Shown in pieces: positions 11,601 through 22,066 of a stretch of 64,000 bases of DNA; the stretch's first letter is position 1; each line of letters begins with the position of its first letter. The notes beneath the pieces were generated by a model, which had not been told where the DNA came from, did not search any database, and was given only the letters and a program-made list of their open reading frames with translations. The position numbers and the translations under genes are program-made. Source of the DNA: Catonia carolina (Eukaryota > Arthropoda > Insecta > Hemiptera > Achilidae); the NCBI GenBank assembly GCA_035578175.1, contig JAQMRL010000001.1, positions 371,187,720-371,251,719 on the forward strand, given 5' to 3'.

Positions 11601-14600
11601 GTAAGAATATTTTACTTTAGAAAATAAGATTATGTTATAAAATGAGAAATTTGTAGCCAATTAAGAATATAAGATAAGCAATATTGTAGTTTGTAAATGT
11701 ATTTTGTGTAATTATTATGAATTTTATGAATAAATTTTGTTTATTTCTTTATTTTGTTTATTTTGTAGTATGCCTTTTCAATTAAACTTATTTTATTTTA
11801 TCATATTTTATTTTATTTATTAAGTAAATAGATTTTAGGTTTTAATATTAATTTATAAGTTGAAAATATCATTAAGTGTAAGATTTATCGGTAACAAACT
11901 CATTTTAAAATAAATACAATATTTAGTATGTAATACATTAAGTTAAAAGAAACAGGATGCAATACATTTTTATAACAAAACAATAACAGGACGCAAGTCA
12001 TTAATTATTAATAATAGCATAACGTATTTTTTCTTTAACAATAACAAGTAACGAACTTTGGTGTAGAAGTGGGAGTAGAATCTTCCAGAAAGATGTGACT
12101 GTTAAATTTAAAAATCTCAAATTAATAAGTAGTGGAACATGAATATAGATCGCTGATTGGTCAGGCTAATTGAATGTTAACGGGAAGGGGATTTCGGCGG
12201 TTATGCCTGGAGAGCGAAGCAGGACTCGGCTTCCATCTTCAGAATCATGCAGATGTGTTTTTTGTAACGGGTTCTATTGTAATTATAATATGTGAAATTA
12301 AGTATGTATTATTTTATATAGCTTTGTGAAAATAGAGTCAGTTGATTATGTAATAAATAAGTAAATTTTTACAATATTTTTTTTTATTAATTATTTAAAT
12401 GTAAATGTATTATTTTTTTTTTACGAAGTTAATAAATGTGTATCAGTGGAGTCCGGACGCATGTAAGTCTCGATTATATAATGTATTTTTTAGGTCATTT
12501 TAAAAGTGTATTAATCAATAATAATAATTTGTTTACATTTAATTAAATTATCATTAAATATTTTATATACAAATGAGTTTGTTATCAGTCATTTGTCCTG
12601 AAGTCCACTTTCTGCATGACACAAATCACTACCGAACTACTAATTTCAAACCTTTGGATCATAGTAATTTAAATGATAATAATAAATTCATTATTTTAAT
12701 TAAATGTTTCGACAAATTTTTGGCATCTCTTTGTGGAAAATTAATATTTTAATTAATAGCCACGACAAAATTTTGCATCCCTGGTGGGGATTACTCGATA
12801 AATTTCTTTATTTTTGTTTATTTTGTTTATTTCTAGAGTAAAGATATTGTAAATTTATAAATGATATTATAAGAGTAGTTATAAAGCTACAATTGGGTAA
12901 ATTAAACACAAAAAATTATAATAGGAAAAGGAAATACTTAAAAAAAAAGATTTATTAAAAGTAAGATTATGCAAAAATCTGGTCTCAACACAAAGTCAAA
13001 TGAGGAAAGTCTCAAAGTTACAGAAAGCGCACAAACTCACCTGTTCTCACAACAATAAAAAATGCATCTCCACAGCTGCAAAGTTACGACACTACAATAC
13101 GGTGGTCAGGTACCAGAAGCCATTTATGCATCAGAAACCACAAGTACCAGGGGAATGGCAAAAATTAAAGACATTGAAAAGCAAGAAAGGAAAATTCTGA
13201 GGAAAATACACGGTGCAGTTTTCAGAGAAAACTTCTGGCAAAAAAGACCCACAGAAGAACTATACAGGCTTACTGAAACCATCACGACATTCATCAGAAA
13301 ACGCAGAGTGAGGTGTTTTACACATACAGCCAGAATGAGTGACACCTCATTCACACATATAGCCAGACTTGACGAAAACAATATTAAACATAATTTCCAC
13401 TTCAAAGTTGGGCACCTCTTGGTACAAAGAAACTATGGAAGACCTGCAAGAATTGTGCATCACTATGGAGGACATTCACGACCGCAAAATTTGTGGAGAA
13501 AAATCAGAAACCAGGAAATTCAGTTCAGATCACAAGCCAAAAGAAATGGGCGAAAATGGACAGACGAAGAGGAAAAGGCACAAAGTGAGAGGATGAAAGG
13601 TTTTTGGGAAGGTAAAAGGAGGACCAGAGACATCACCAAGGGCTAGATTTTTGTGTTTTTAGCGCTCTCCTTAAGGGGACTATACGCAAATAATAATAAT
13701 AATAATAATAATAAAAATAAGATTAGCTTCAGAGTTATATCTTAAAATAATTACTATTGTTTAAGAGTAGCCATTGGGTTTATTTTTCTTATGATAATGT
13801 ATCCTTAGGCAGTTTAAGATTGAATAAAACTGTTTATTAGTCTAAGAACTAGTTACAATAAAAAAAACTATTACATGTAAAATTAATCTTTAAAATCTAA
13901 CAAAAGATTAGAACATCAAATATTGCAGAAAAATGTAAAGAAATTTTTTTTAATGTTGATCAAAGAGATCACTGATATGTATTGACAGAATAAACAGAAT
14001 TTGGCTCTAATCAGATAGAATGCAGATTAGGTGAACTAATGTTAATCTTTCAGCTGGTGCAAACACAGGAAGATGGTTTTTGTAGTAGTCCTGTTAAGTA
14101 AAGAGATAGAACGAATACTGCGCTGAATGTATCCGAAGCCCGGAATACCATTAATGTTAGATATAGTGCACGGTAGGTAAAACAACTAAATACATTGTAG
14201 GTTTCTGTAGCCCGGATTAGCAAAATATTAGAGATAATAGGCGAACAAACGATTTACACCGGAGAACCAAATTGCTTATAAATGTAGCTGGCAATTACAG
14301 CTAAATCGACTGAAAGCTTACGAAAGGTTGGCTAATGCGGCTAAGAACAAATGACGAATTACAAAATGGAATGAATGAAGGATACGGAACACATGATGAA
14401 TGCACAATTAAACAATATAAAACATGATAAATGATTACACTTACCTGAATTAGACATTGAAGAGTTTCACGATGGTAGGCAACACGTGTTAGCATAAATC
14501 GAACGATCACTAAACAAAACTTGCAAATAAACAATTATAATGTTCACAAATACACATGAGCAAACGAATAATTAAGAGTTCTCTAGCCGAGATCGATTGA

Positions 14601-16421
14601 AGGCTAATTCCCGATAGAATTGCCACACACATGAGGCGTCATTTCAAGACGAAGAAGACAACGAACGAAAGTGAACCATTCACCATGATTACATGCTTAA
14701 GAGTGCTGTTGAACAAGACGGATATGAGGAAAGTGGAAGGGATTATGACGTGATTGAATGATGTCACAGGAACTATTTGAAATATTTGAAATGTTATAGT
14801 AGCGGGAACTTCGTAAGCTATTTTGTCAGTGAAAGTGGCGTTAACAAGTCCTAATACTTTAGAAAAGACTGAATGATTTAAATTTTTTTATTACATCTTT
14901 CCAAATAAATTGCCCATGACAGACAGGTGGAGTGTTAAATTATTTGCACTCAATCTGTTAGTTGCAGGGCTAAAAAAATAGGTTTGTTTCTTATCACATG
15001 GCCATCCAATTAAATGACTGAACTTTTTTAACTTCTCACTTGAAGCACGTGCATTTCCAAACAAACTGAAGGAGGCTAAAATATTGCCTATTTTTAAGAA
15101 TGAAGATAGCCAGTTAGTTTAAAATTATAGGTCTATAAGTATTTTAAACACAATTAGTAAAATTTTTGAAAAAATAGTATTTATAAGGTTAATCAGTTTC
15201 TTGACTGGAACCTTACTTATCATCTCAGAGGATCAGCATGGTTTCCAAAAAGGTAGATCAACTAAAACTGCAATAGTTTAACTTGTAGAGCAAGTAGTTT
15301 ATATATTGGATGCTGGGGAGAAAGCATTGGCAGTGTATGGGCATATGGCATATGGGTAATATGAATAGGATTTTTAAGAATTCAAAAGAAGGCTATTTAT
15401 TAGGTGAATGGTGGGAGCTAAGCAGCTAAACTCATCCAGGCCACCATTTAAGGAGCTTAAAGTACTTACTGTTCTTTCTCTCTACATTTTTGAGGTGATT
15501 TGTATGTTAGGCAAAATAATTTTATGCAGAATTTGAACGTTCACAATCATAACACAAGAAACAGAAATGATTGTTATGTGGCGAATCACTCCACAAAATT
15601 GTTTGAACGAAAACCTACTTATGCAGGGAGAAAGTTAATGAATAAATTTTCCCAATTTTTAATATGTTGTGATAATTTGCATTCCTTTAAAAAAATGTGA
15701 AAAATACTTGATCGCTGAAACTTTTTATAGTGTATCTTGATAGTAGTGATAAATTGGGTGATTTTTAAGTATATGTATTTCAGATGTTATAACTGATATG
15801 TACTAAACTCCTCCTGGAGTCGCCTGGACGCAAAAAAAAATTAAGAATACAAGAGGTAGAGGTGTGAAAGCCACTTAATCAGAGTTATCGCCTCTGAAAG
15901 TAATGAATTTCATTTTACAGCCAGATCCTGTGTGTGAATGAAATGAAGTGTCATTTGCAGAGTGGAAAATATGTGCTTTTCACAGGGCGTGGCATGCTGA
16001 TAAGCATACTTTTTAACTCAGCGAGGAAGGCAGGGTAAACCACCTGATTCTTCGTTTTACTTAGTAAAACCTCTAAAGGTTCAAAACAGCTTTCAGCTGA
16101 TGACAAACAACAAACAAATAAGGATTTTCAAAGTTTGTTTAATTACAAAAACTGACTCACCGATTCTTTCCAAACCTGATGCCAGCAGGTTTCTGAATTT
16201 TCTCCCCTAGTTTTATCAGATTTTTCAGTTCCATTAGTTTTACTACTATTTACAGAAACAGCTAAAACTTCTTGATTACTTTCTTCATGAGACAGTTTAG
16301 TAAAGTTATCACTCAGTTTTTCCTCTATTTCATTGTTTAAAGTAGTCATTGGTGCACACCATTCTAACAGAAGAATCAAGATAATGAACACAAACACCTT
16401 AAACAATATTACATTATACAT
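2500..16421 (-). CDS. Gene B: second lysosomal alpha-mannosidase (GH38), 5' part, four exons
   Basis: Encodes the first 204 codons of a secretory-pathway GH38 alpha-mannosidase, tandem to gene A. Exons: 16421-16161 (signal peptide and linker), 8675-8576 ([24 protein letters not shown]), 5121-5055 ([20 protein letters not shown]), 2685-2500 ([34 protein letters not shown]). Phases join as 0, 1, 2, and the last leaves in phase 2. The HxD zinc ligands are present as HLD. Compared with family members, about 7 residues that normally follow the VDxYYYG motif are missing between exons 2 and 3: either a small deletion or an unseen microexon. Exons with the nucleophile DPFGHS are not in the window and should lie left of position 1. 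It may be a real paralog or a decaying one; no stop is seen in the part visible. Confidence 0.85.
2885..3150. repeat. Two-unit tandem repeat, about 125 bp each
   Basis: Two diverged copies start near 2889 and 3022, each with a GGTTTTGG-x-CCACTTCT-like start, a GTGTAGATT core and a TAGTTTCTGA end. The second copy is followed by TGACGGACGGAC, a sequence often seen in transposon flanks. Confidence 0.6.
3345..3475 (-). mobile_element. tRNA-derived SINE family S2, copy 1
   Basis: On the minus strand a tRNA-like head with an A-box-like GTTGGTGTAGTGGTCAGC is followed by a body with AGCAGTAAT...AAAACAGTC. The body is shared with the copy at 59352-59525, and the head with 21776-21830. Confidence 0.55.
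3704..4281 (-). mobile_element. LINE 3' end, inverted copy of the 1-1.2 kb family
   Basis: A T-run at 3703-3719 (poly-A of the minus strand), then the same 3' UTR and the same C-terminal protein as the element at 77-1194 (open to 4204). The 5' junction is scrambled near 4235-4270 with a short CATATGTGG repetition. Confidence 0.9.
4290..5050. other. Intron sequence, nothing recognised
   Basis: AT-rich sequence within gene B intron 3. No open frame with family resemblance and no repeat that I could match inside the window. Confidence 0.5.
5055..5121 (-). CDS. Gene B exon 3
   Basis: 67 bp: [20 protein letters not shown] then KRR. Matches GVQYILDSVI-x-EL-x-x-NP-x-RRF. Acceptor TTTTTCAG, donor GTTTGA, leaves in phase 2. 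Too short for an ORF-based search; supported by homology and splice phases. Confidence 0.88.
5160..5400 (+). pseudogene. Jockey-type reverse transcriptase scrap
   Basis: Plus-strand translation gives [20 protein letters not shown] and, after a stop, [20 protein letters not shown], the thumb region of Jockey-clade RT. Broken by stops. It sits between gene B exon 3 and the palindrome. Confidence 0.75.
5618..5650. repeat. (AT)n microsatellite
   Basis: A run of alternating AT dinucleotides. Confidence 0.9.
5984..6027 (-). ncRNA. Hammerhead-ribozyme-like motif, left arm
   Basis: Exact mirror of the motif at 6194-6237, read on the minus strand, with all core bases kept. Confidence 0.55.
6194..6237 (+). 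ncRNA. Hammerhead-ribozyme-like motif, right arm
   Basis: Core CTGATGA (6200-6206), a self-complementary stem II GGTGGATCCACC (6208-6219), GAAA (6220-6223), stem III ACAC/GTGT (6223-6230), cleavage-site A at 6231, and stem I TTTACT (6194-6199) pairing with AGTAGA (6232-6237; one G-U pair). Deviation: one extra T (6207) sits between the core and stem II, and stem III has no loop. The latter would favour a dimeric fold. Motifs of this kind are known from Penelope-like retroelements. Activity is untested. Confidence 0.55.
6370..8570. other. Intron sequence with no recognised gene
   Basis: Gene B intron 2. AT-rich. GTGCACAGTGC-type words recur near 6950-6990 and 8170-8200, suggesting a diverged repeat, but I could not define its ends. 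The block near 6313-6400 recurs around 9905-10050, partly inverted. Confidence 0.4.
8576..8675 (-). CDS. Gene B exon 2: zinc-site segment
   Basis: [20 protein letters not shown], then [14 protein letters not shown]. Matches the conserved opening of the GH38 catalytic domain (CP-x-x-K-x-x-MLN-x-HL-x-PHTHDDVGW). Acceptor TTATTTAG, donor GTAAGG, leaves in phase 1. Leu replaces the first Asp of HDD, but the HxD ligand pair is kept. Confidence 0.92.
8680..9135. other. Intron sequence, nothing recognised
   Basis: Start of gene B intron 1. An 85-codon minus-strand frame at 8861-9118 has no resemblance to a known family and no splice support. Confidence 0.4.
9140..9740 (+). pseudogene. Jockey-type gag (ORF1) fragment with internal duplication
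   Basis: Begins near [20 protein letters not shown], a Jockey gag motif, and reaches a decayed zinc-knuckle segment [15 protein letters not shown]. The segment from about 9370 to 9540 is repeated at about 9555-9728 with roughly 90 percent similarity by eye, so the [10 protein letters not shown] knuckle occurs twice. Stops break the frame. Confidence 0.75.
10065..11001 (+). mobile_element. Helentron-like non-autonomous element, full copy (copy 2)
   Basis: Begins ACTTTCTCTTGCC (10065-10077) and near its end carries the exact reverse complement GGCAAGAGAAAGT (10965-10977), followed by a hairpin with stems GTGTGA and TCACAC (10979-10995) and CAGAT. The flank on both sides is T-rich. Subterminal inverted repeats plus a 3' hairpin fit Helentron-type rolling-circle elements and their non-coding derivatives. 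Related copies: 1195-1428, 24060-24100, 26776-27724, 32700-33530, 41998-42825. No coding capacity. Confidence 0.7.
11005..11560 (+). pseudogene. Jockey-type RT C-terminal fragment
   Basis: Translations in shifting frames give [17 protein letters not shown] and, in an open stretch at 11313-11549, [20 protein letters not shown] followed by [14 protein letters not shown], a typical Jockey C-terminus. It begins directly after the preceding element. Confidence 0.8.
11600..12960. other. Intron sequence with no recognised gene
   Basis: Very AT-rich, with several TTTTATTT runs and a GC-richer patch near 12170-12260. No coding or repeat structure could be assigned. Confidence 0.4.
12970..13690 (+). 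pseudogene. LINE RT C-terminal fragment ending in (TAA)n
   Basis: Frame 13062-13646 reads [43 protein letters not shown] and a basic tail, the usual C-terminus of RTE-type or related LINE RTs (LYGSE-W, ERKILR, RRLRW-x-GH-x-x-RM). The first part is in another frame (13000-13200). The HTARM segment is partly duplicated. It ends at a (AAT)n tract typical of such 3' tails. Confidence 0.8.
13690..13714. repeat. (AAT)n tract at LINE 3' end
   Basis: About eight AAT units directly after the LINE fragment; probably its original tail. Confidence 0.85.
13720..15030. other. Intron sequence with no recognised gene
   Basis: Two GAAGCCCGGAAT / GTAGCCCGGATT words near 14140 and 14210 suggest a small local repeat. 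A 77-codon minus-strand frame at 14301-14534 has no recognisable similarity. Confidence 0.4.
15035..15835 (+). mobile_element. CR1-like LINE, internally deleted copy
   Basis: Nearly identical in long stretches to the element at 37502-41760, in the opposite orientation: RT start ([16 protein letters not shown] region, [14 protein letters not shown]), then a jump at about 15338 that skips roughly 700 bp of RT, then the C-terminus (open 15500-15700, with [20 protein letters not shown]) and the same 3' end TCCTCCTGGAGTCGCC followed by an A-run. Stops present. Confidence 0.9.
16161..16421 (-). CDS. Gene B exon 1: start and signal peptide
   Basis: I chose the ATG at 16419-16421 because it begins [20 protein letters not shown] directly, a compact signal peptide ending near WCA. 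An ATG 12 codons upstream (16457) is in frame and possible. The rest is Asn/Ser/Glu-rich and poorly conserved, as N-termini of this family are. The donor at 16160 is GTGAGT, in phase 0 after WKES. An alternative GTTTGG donor after CWHQ is weaker. Confidence 0.7.
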
Positions 16422-16977
16422 TTTAAAAATACAAAATACTGCTTTATTTTCAATCATACGAATAAAAAAGTTCTTTTAAAACCGACTTCTTTTTGTTAAA
16501 CAAAACTAGCAGATATTTTAAACATAAGAAACAATTGTTAAAAATTAACTCTGATTCACCTGTGAACGTTCTTCTTATTCATTAAATTAATTTGTCTTGT
16601 ATGTGTTTTTAGTTTGGTCAACAAAGAGAAATTATTAATAAAATTAATTTCACTTTTGTAACAGTAATTAACTTTATTTGATAAATATTTAATAAATTAA
16701 AGATATGATTTAATAAAATAAAATTCTGTTTAAAAAATTAAATGGGTTAAGATAAATAATAAATAAATAGGATAAAATAATTTGGTTTGTTGTTTTTGTG
16801 CTCTGCATTTTGTGTTCATTTCTGCATGAGAACTAACTGTTATGTGTGCTGAATTGTGTTCTGATATCAAGTAAGGATAATCAGTACTGTATACAATTAA
16901 TTGGTGGTTTTGCTTTGTGAGATGTTAAAATTTATTTGCAATAATTATAACCTCAAGTTGTTTAGTCCTGCGCAACA

Positions 16978-18467
16978 ATGGACGACGCCAATTTCGTGTC
17001 ATCTGATCAAGATGGCATGGAATTCGAAATTGTCGCTAATAAGCGTGTAAAAAGTTTCCACACAGCTGATCCGTGGAAACAAGCAAAAATAGACTTTATT
17101 AATATTGACAATCAACAAGACGTAAACAATCAGAATTTGGTTCAAACGTTGAACAAATTTTCGGCTTTGTCTAATTTAATCGAGTATACTGAAACATCAC
17201 AAAAAACGTAGAAAAAATTACCAAAATTCCACCTATATATCAAAACGCCTTTAAACTACGTTACCATAACAAATACTATCAGTGAAATAATAGTATCTGA
17301 CAACTATGCTGGAATTAAGGTCGTGTGTTATAGTTCGGAGAAATACAGACAATTGGTTCGTTCGTTACGGGACAGTGATTGGGAATTTCATACATTCCAG
17401 TTAAAAAGTGATAAATCTGACGAGAGTATTCATCAGGGCAATACATAGTACAACACCCATCTCCTTATTAAAGGACGCTCTGACAGAAAGGTTACAATGT
17501 CAGATCTGTATGTAACATTTCAGTGAAAAATAATCGCTAACCTTCTGATCCGATCCCGATCCCACTATTTTTTGTACACCCAGAACCGTCATCAAAAAAT
17601 CAAGAAATTCGTAACTTAAAAACACTTACGAATTGTATAATTAAAGTCGAAGAGCCTAAACAAATGAGGCAGATCGTGCAGTGCGCGAGATTTCAAAATT
17701 TTAACCATTCTAAGAGTTACCGTCGCCATACACCTCGTTGCTTAAAATGTGCTCAACCTCACCTCACAGCCGACTGCACTAAAGATCGCAGTACTCCTGC
17801 CGTGTGCGCCCTTTGTCAAGGGAATCACCTAGCCAATTATCGAGGTTAGCTTAATTAGTAACCTTAGTAACCTTAGATTCACGGATGTCAACATCTGTTC
17901 TCAGTGGATCAAAATGGATTTCCAAGACTTCCAGTCATCGCATCTGACCAGCCGTCGTCATCCTAGGAAGCAAATATTTCTGTGGCTCCACCTTCTGATA
18001 AATCAAAATCGTCTCTTCCTGGGTTGTATTCAGAGTCTTTGAAATTCTACCGTCCAACCCTTCAATCACATAAAAGGTTATGGACGGACTTTAATTCAAA
18101 TTTTAATTCTATAGGTACCTAGTAGTAATAATAAAAAAATTAGCGATAGTAATTTAATTGTTCACAGCATCCACATTTTCATCCTACCTCACAATCATCT
18201 CAACAAACTAATATACCATCATCTCCTCTGCAGTCTCAGCCACTGCTTCGTGTCACCCAACTTAGTTCACAAACGTCCAATATTACTGAAACAGCTGCAT
18301 CTGAACGTCAGTCTCAACCGAAATTTCATTCCTCACAATCCACTACACAAGCTTACCATCTGACAGATATTTCTTCCCAATTACAGTCCTTCATGTCTCA
18401 ACTACAGGGCCTTATCTTACCATTAATCACACTTCTTACACGCCTAGTATCGCTACAACATGGCTTG
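16978..18467 (+). pseudogene. Jockey ORF1 (gag) remnant
   Basis: Starts MDDANFVSSDQDGMEFEIVA. The best preserved part is a CCHC cluster at 17664-17849: CARFQNFNHSKSYRRHTPRC followed by CLKCAQPHLTADC and CALCQGNHLANYRG. The region after it is Ser/Pro/Gln-rich and reads HPHFHPTSQSS-like, then LQSFMSQLQGLILPLITLLT, typical for this family. Broken by several stops. Confidence 0.82.
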
Positions 18468-21331
18468 TAATTCATTTACATTAAATTCTCTCACCATTTT
18501 GTTATTTAACTCCAATGGGTTTTGGAAACGTAAGGATGAAATTGAACTGGTCCTTCATTCAAAAAGGATAGACATTGTTCTACTCACTGAAACACACCTG
18601 GCGCTGAATCACATTACCCTACGCATTAATGGGTATAATACCACTATAGCATATATTATATGCTATAGGTCAGATCACCCAGACTGTGCGGCTCATGCAG
18701 TTAGTGCAATTGTAATAAGGCCCAGTTTACAACATACTCTGGGTATGTTGTAAACTGGTCATACTCTGGGTATGTCTCATATTAATGGGTATAATACCTA
18801 TAGCATATATTATATGCTATAGGTCAGATCACCCAGACTGTGTGGCTCATGCAGTTAGTGCAATTGTAATAAGGCCCAGTTTACAACATACTCTGCTTCA
18901 TTCTTTCGTTAAAGATTACATTCAAGCACGAGTATCTCCATAAAAATTTCTAATAATTATTTTACCCTATCTTCCGTGTATTGTCCTCCTCGATACTCTA
19001 TTTACAACGGAACAGTTCAAAAACTTTTTAACACTTAAGGGTCACATTTTCTAATAGGTGGAGATTTTAATTCGAAACAACCTCTTTGGGGTTCCCGTAC
19101 TATCAATCCCAAAGGTCGCTTGTTGAATAACGCTATCAGGGAATAACATAAAAATTACATATCACCTCCGTTTTATACGTACCGGCCTAGTTCTCAACGT
19201 AAAAGACCTGACTTGTTAGATTTTTTTCTGACGAAATCCTGGAATTTTTATAATGAAATTGAACCTGTAGATGATTTATCTTCAGATCATTCATCTGTGT
19301 TACTTGTTATTCATGTTTCAGCTATGTTACGTCCACGAAAAGCAAGTTTAACCTCCGGACAAATGGATTGGTTACATTTTAGGAACATAATAGATGAACC
19401 ACTTTATCTTAAAATATCGTTAAAATCCCCACAGGATGTGGAGCAAGCCGTAGTACACTTTGTTTCAACCATTTAACAGTCTGCATGGGGTCTTAGTCAG
19501 CCTCCAAGTCCCTCCCCACAAGGCACTCCATCTTACCCTTTAGTGATAAGGGAAGCAATCACCGAAAAACGAAGGCTAAGGGGTATTTGGCAAAGATCCC
19601 GATCCCTAGATGACAAACGTGTATATAACAGGGCAAATAATTCATTGAAGAAAGCTATTAAAAAATTTAAAGTCGATCGATTTCAGAATTATCTATCTGG
19701 TCTCTCTTCTTCCTGTTGTTCGATATGGCAGACAACTCAAAAATTTCTAAAACAGCATAATCCCTCCCCTCCGAACTGTACCACTAATGCTTCATGGGCG
19801 AAATCTGACAGTGACAAGGCTAACCTGTTTGCCATACACCTATCCTCGATATTCAAACCCCATAATATTCCAAATAACGAACATGAAAGGCTCGTACAAG
19901 ATATTGTTGATGCTCCGTTACCCCTCAGTCTCCCTCCAAATTCTTTTACTTTAGATGAAGTTTTCAAAGAGATAAAAAAGTTACGTCTAACAAAGGCACC
20001 AGGCTACGACCTGATCACTTCAGAAATTTTACGAGAGCTTCCTCGAAGGGGTGTGGTTTTTTAACGTCACTTTTTAATGCTATTCTTCGCCCAACCAAAT
20101 TCCCCGTACAATGGAAAATTTCCCATGTTATAATGATCCCTAAGCCAGGGAAACCGCTTGCACAGGTTACATCTTATAGGCCCATTTCTTTATTAACATT
20201 ATGCTCTAAATTGTTTAAGAAACTTCTCCTGAACAGATTATTAGTTATACTCCAAGATAACAAAGTACTCCCAGACCATCAATTTGGTTTCCGCAGGTCT
20301 CACTCTACCATCCATCAACTGCGTAGGGTAGTCGATTTTATCGCTTGTGCCTTTGAGCGTAAAAATGTTATCACTTCTGCCTTTCTAGATGTAGCACAAG
20401 TATTTGACCGTGTATGGCATGATGGCTTGCTTGTAAAATTAAAATTCTTACCTGCTACGTATTTCCTAATTATTAGGTCATTTTTGAAAATAAGGTTTTT
20501 TTTTGTTGTCCAAGATTCAGCTAAATCTGATTACTTCCCGATTCTTGGAGGCGTCCTGCAAGGATCAATTTTAAGTCCAATTTTTTATAATTACTATATA
20601 TGGGCCTACCCATGACTTACCCACCTCACCTGACACTATCACGTACACATATGCAGATGACACTGCTATTTTGTCTGAATCGCACGACCCTGTTAGAGCG
20701 TCAGAACTGGTACAAACACATTTAGATGCTATCACAGAATGACTCCACATGTGGAAGATTAAACTGAGCGTTTCCAAATCACAACAGGTAACTTTCACAC
20801 TTCGGCCTGTTGGTTGCCCAAATTTACGCATCGATGATACGAGGCTTACAGTTACAGACAAAGTTAGTTTCCTTGGTTTAATACTTGACAGACGTCTCAC
20901 GTGGAACCCACACGTTGCGCATGTCAGAGCAATCTCAGACTCACTATTTCGTATGCTGTATGGCGTCTTAGGTCGCAAGTCCTCTACACTTAAAAGTCAT
21001 CCTCTATAAATCACTAGTATGGCCAATTTTGCTATACGGGGGACCAATTTTTGGAGCCTGTCACAATACAACACTGAATATTCTTCAAAGACACCAATCA
21101 AAACCACTTAGAGCAATAACAAACGCACCTTTTTACATAACCAATCATACCCTGCACAAAGACCTGAAAATACCAACAATTCGAGGCATTGTCAACGCAA
21201 CATACAACTCATTACACACAAAGACAATTGACCACATAAATCCAAATGTCCAATCTCTTTCAACTGACGATCTCGCTGTTAACAGAAGACTGAAACGAAG
21301 GTGGAATAGGGATCTTCTCCGAGCACCATAA
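18460..21331 (+). pseudogene. Jockey ORF2 (endonuclease and reverse transcriptase) remnant
   Basis: Endonuclease: LTILLFNSNGFWKRKDEIEL, LLTETHLA, then GGDFNSKQPLWGSR in another frame (about 19045-19090), SSDHSSVLLV (19282). RT: KAPGYDLITSEIL (20000), SYRPISLLTLCSKLFKKLLL (20170), QFGFRRSHSTIHQL (20280), FLDVAQVFDRVWH with the catalytic Asp (20380), and TYADDTAIL (20640-20670, a different frame). C-terminal thumb to 21331. At least five frame breaks. Confidence 0.9.
18625..18895. repeat. Local duplication with palindromes inside Jockey ORF2
   Basis: A block of about 105 bp starting at 18631 recurs from about 18785 to 18893. Between the copies lies a perfect palindrome with 16-bp arms (18722-18758) and fragments of the same words. 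Each copy also contains TATAGCATATATTATATGCT, itself nearly self-complementary. Confidence 0.85.
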
Positions 21332-21775
21332 AATAACAAAAAAAAATTCAATTTAACTTGTCATGCCTGTTTCATTTCATAAAAAAAAATCATCCACATA
21401 GTTTACAAATCATTATCATTAAAAATTGGCACCACGTTCCTTGAAACATTTCACGTGGAAATCGGTCACTGGATCGATTCACATTCCCGCCATTCCTCAT
21501 TCATTCCATCTCATTTACTAGTTGTGTTTAAAAAAATGTACAGTTTTGTAAATAAAATTGAAATTGAAGCCAAAAAATTAAATACCAGTCTAGTCAGTCA
21601 CCTGATAGAAAGTTGTTATGAATAACATTGGTTGAGATCGCCTCAGGTTGTTTTTTGTTTTTGGTTTCACATTGAATACTCTGCACATTGAGGTTAATGG
21701 AGATATGGTAATGATAAAATACCTGACTGAGAATCATGAAATGAAATAAACCATCGTAAAATCATAAAATAAACC

Positions 21776-21832
21776 ATGGGACCCCTGGCATAGAAGCCAG
21801 TTGTACTGACTATACACCAACAGGTCAGCTTA
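21776..21832 (-). mobile_element. SINE family S2, tRNA-like head only
   Basis: Matches 3405-3455: GGGACCCCTGGCATAGAAGC...TGTACTGACTATACACCAACA, a tRNA-like head on the minus strand. The SINE body is absent. Confidence 0.45.
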
Positions 21833-21839
21833 AGAGACG

Positions 21840-22035
21840 TAATTTTTACTGATCTCTTATAGTTGCTACATTATTTGTTTTAATCTATGACTATATTTTA
21901 ATCAACATATTTTGGTAAATCCATCATCATCAAAGTAGCCCACATAAAATTGAAAAAAAAATTGAAACAGAATGTTAGAATTTTTTCTAGATGTATCTTC
22001 AGTTATTTGTACAAAATTGTTTAATTATTTTAATT
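21840..22035 (-). repeat. Degenerate relative of the palindrome arm
   Basis: On the minus strand it follows the same order as the arm at 6113-6310: ACTGAAGAT, TTTCAATTTT, TTTGATGATGATGG, a decayed stem and CCAAAATATGTTGAT. The hammerhead-like core is damaged (CTGATGA to TTGATGA, GAAAC to CAAAA). Confidence 0.6.
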
Positions 22036-22066
22036 CAACCTTTTACATAGTCAGTGTCATTATTAT

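Larger units (their letters stand above)
16800..21580 (+). mobile_element. Jockey-type LINE, near full length but decayed
   Basis: Covers a 5' region, a gag-like ORF1 (about 16978-18470), an endonuclease-RT ORF2 (18460-21330) and an A-rich 3' end. ORF1 and ORF2 overlap by a few bases. Several stops and frameshifts break both. It lies just upstream of the first exon of gene B, on the opposite strand, and so borders the likely promoter region of that gene. Confidence 0.88.
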
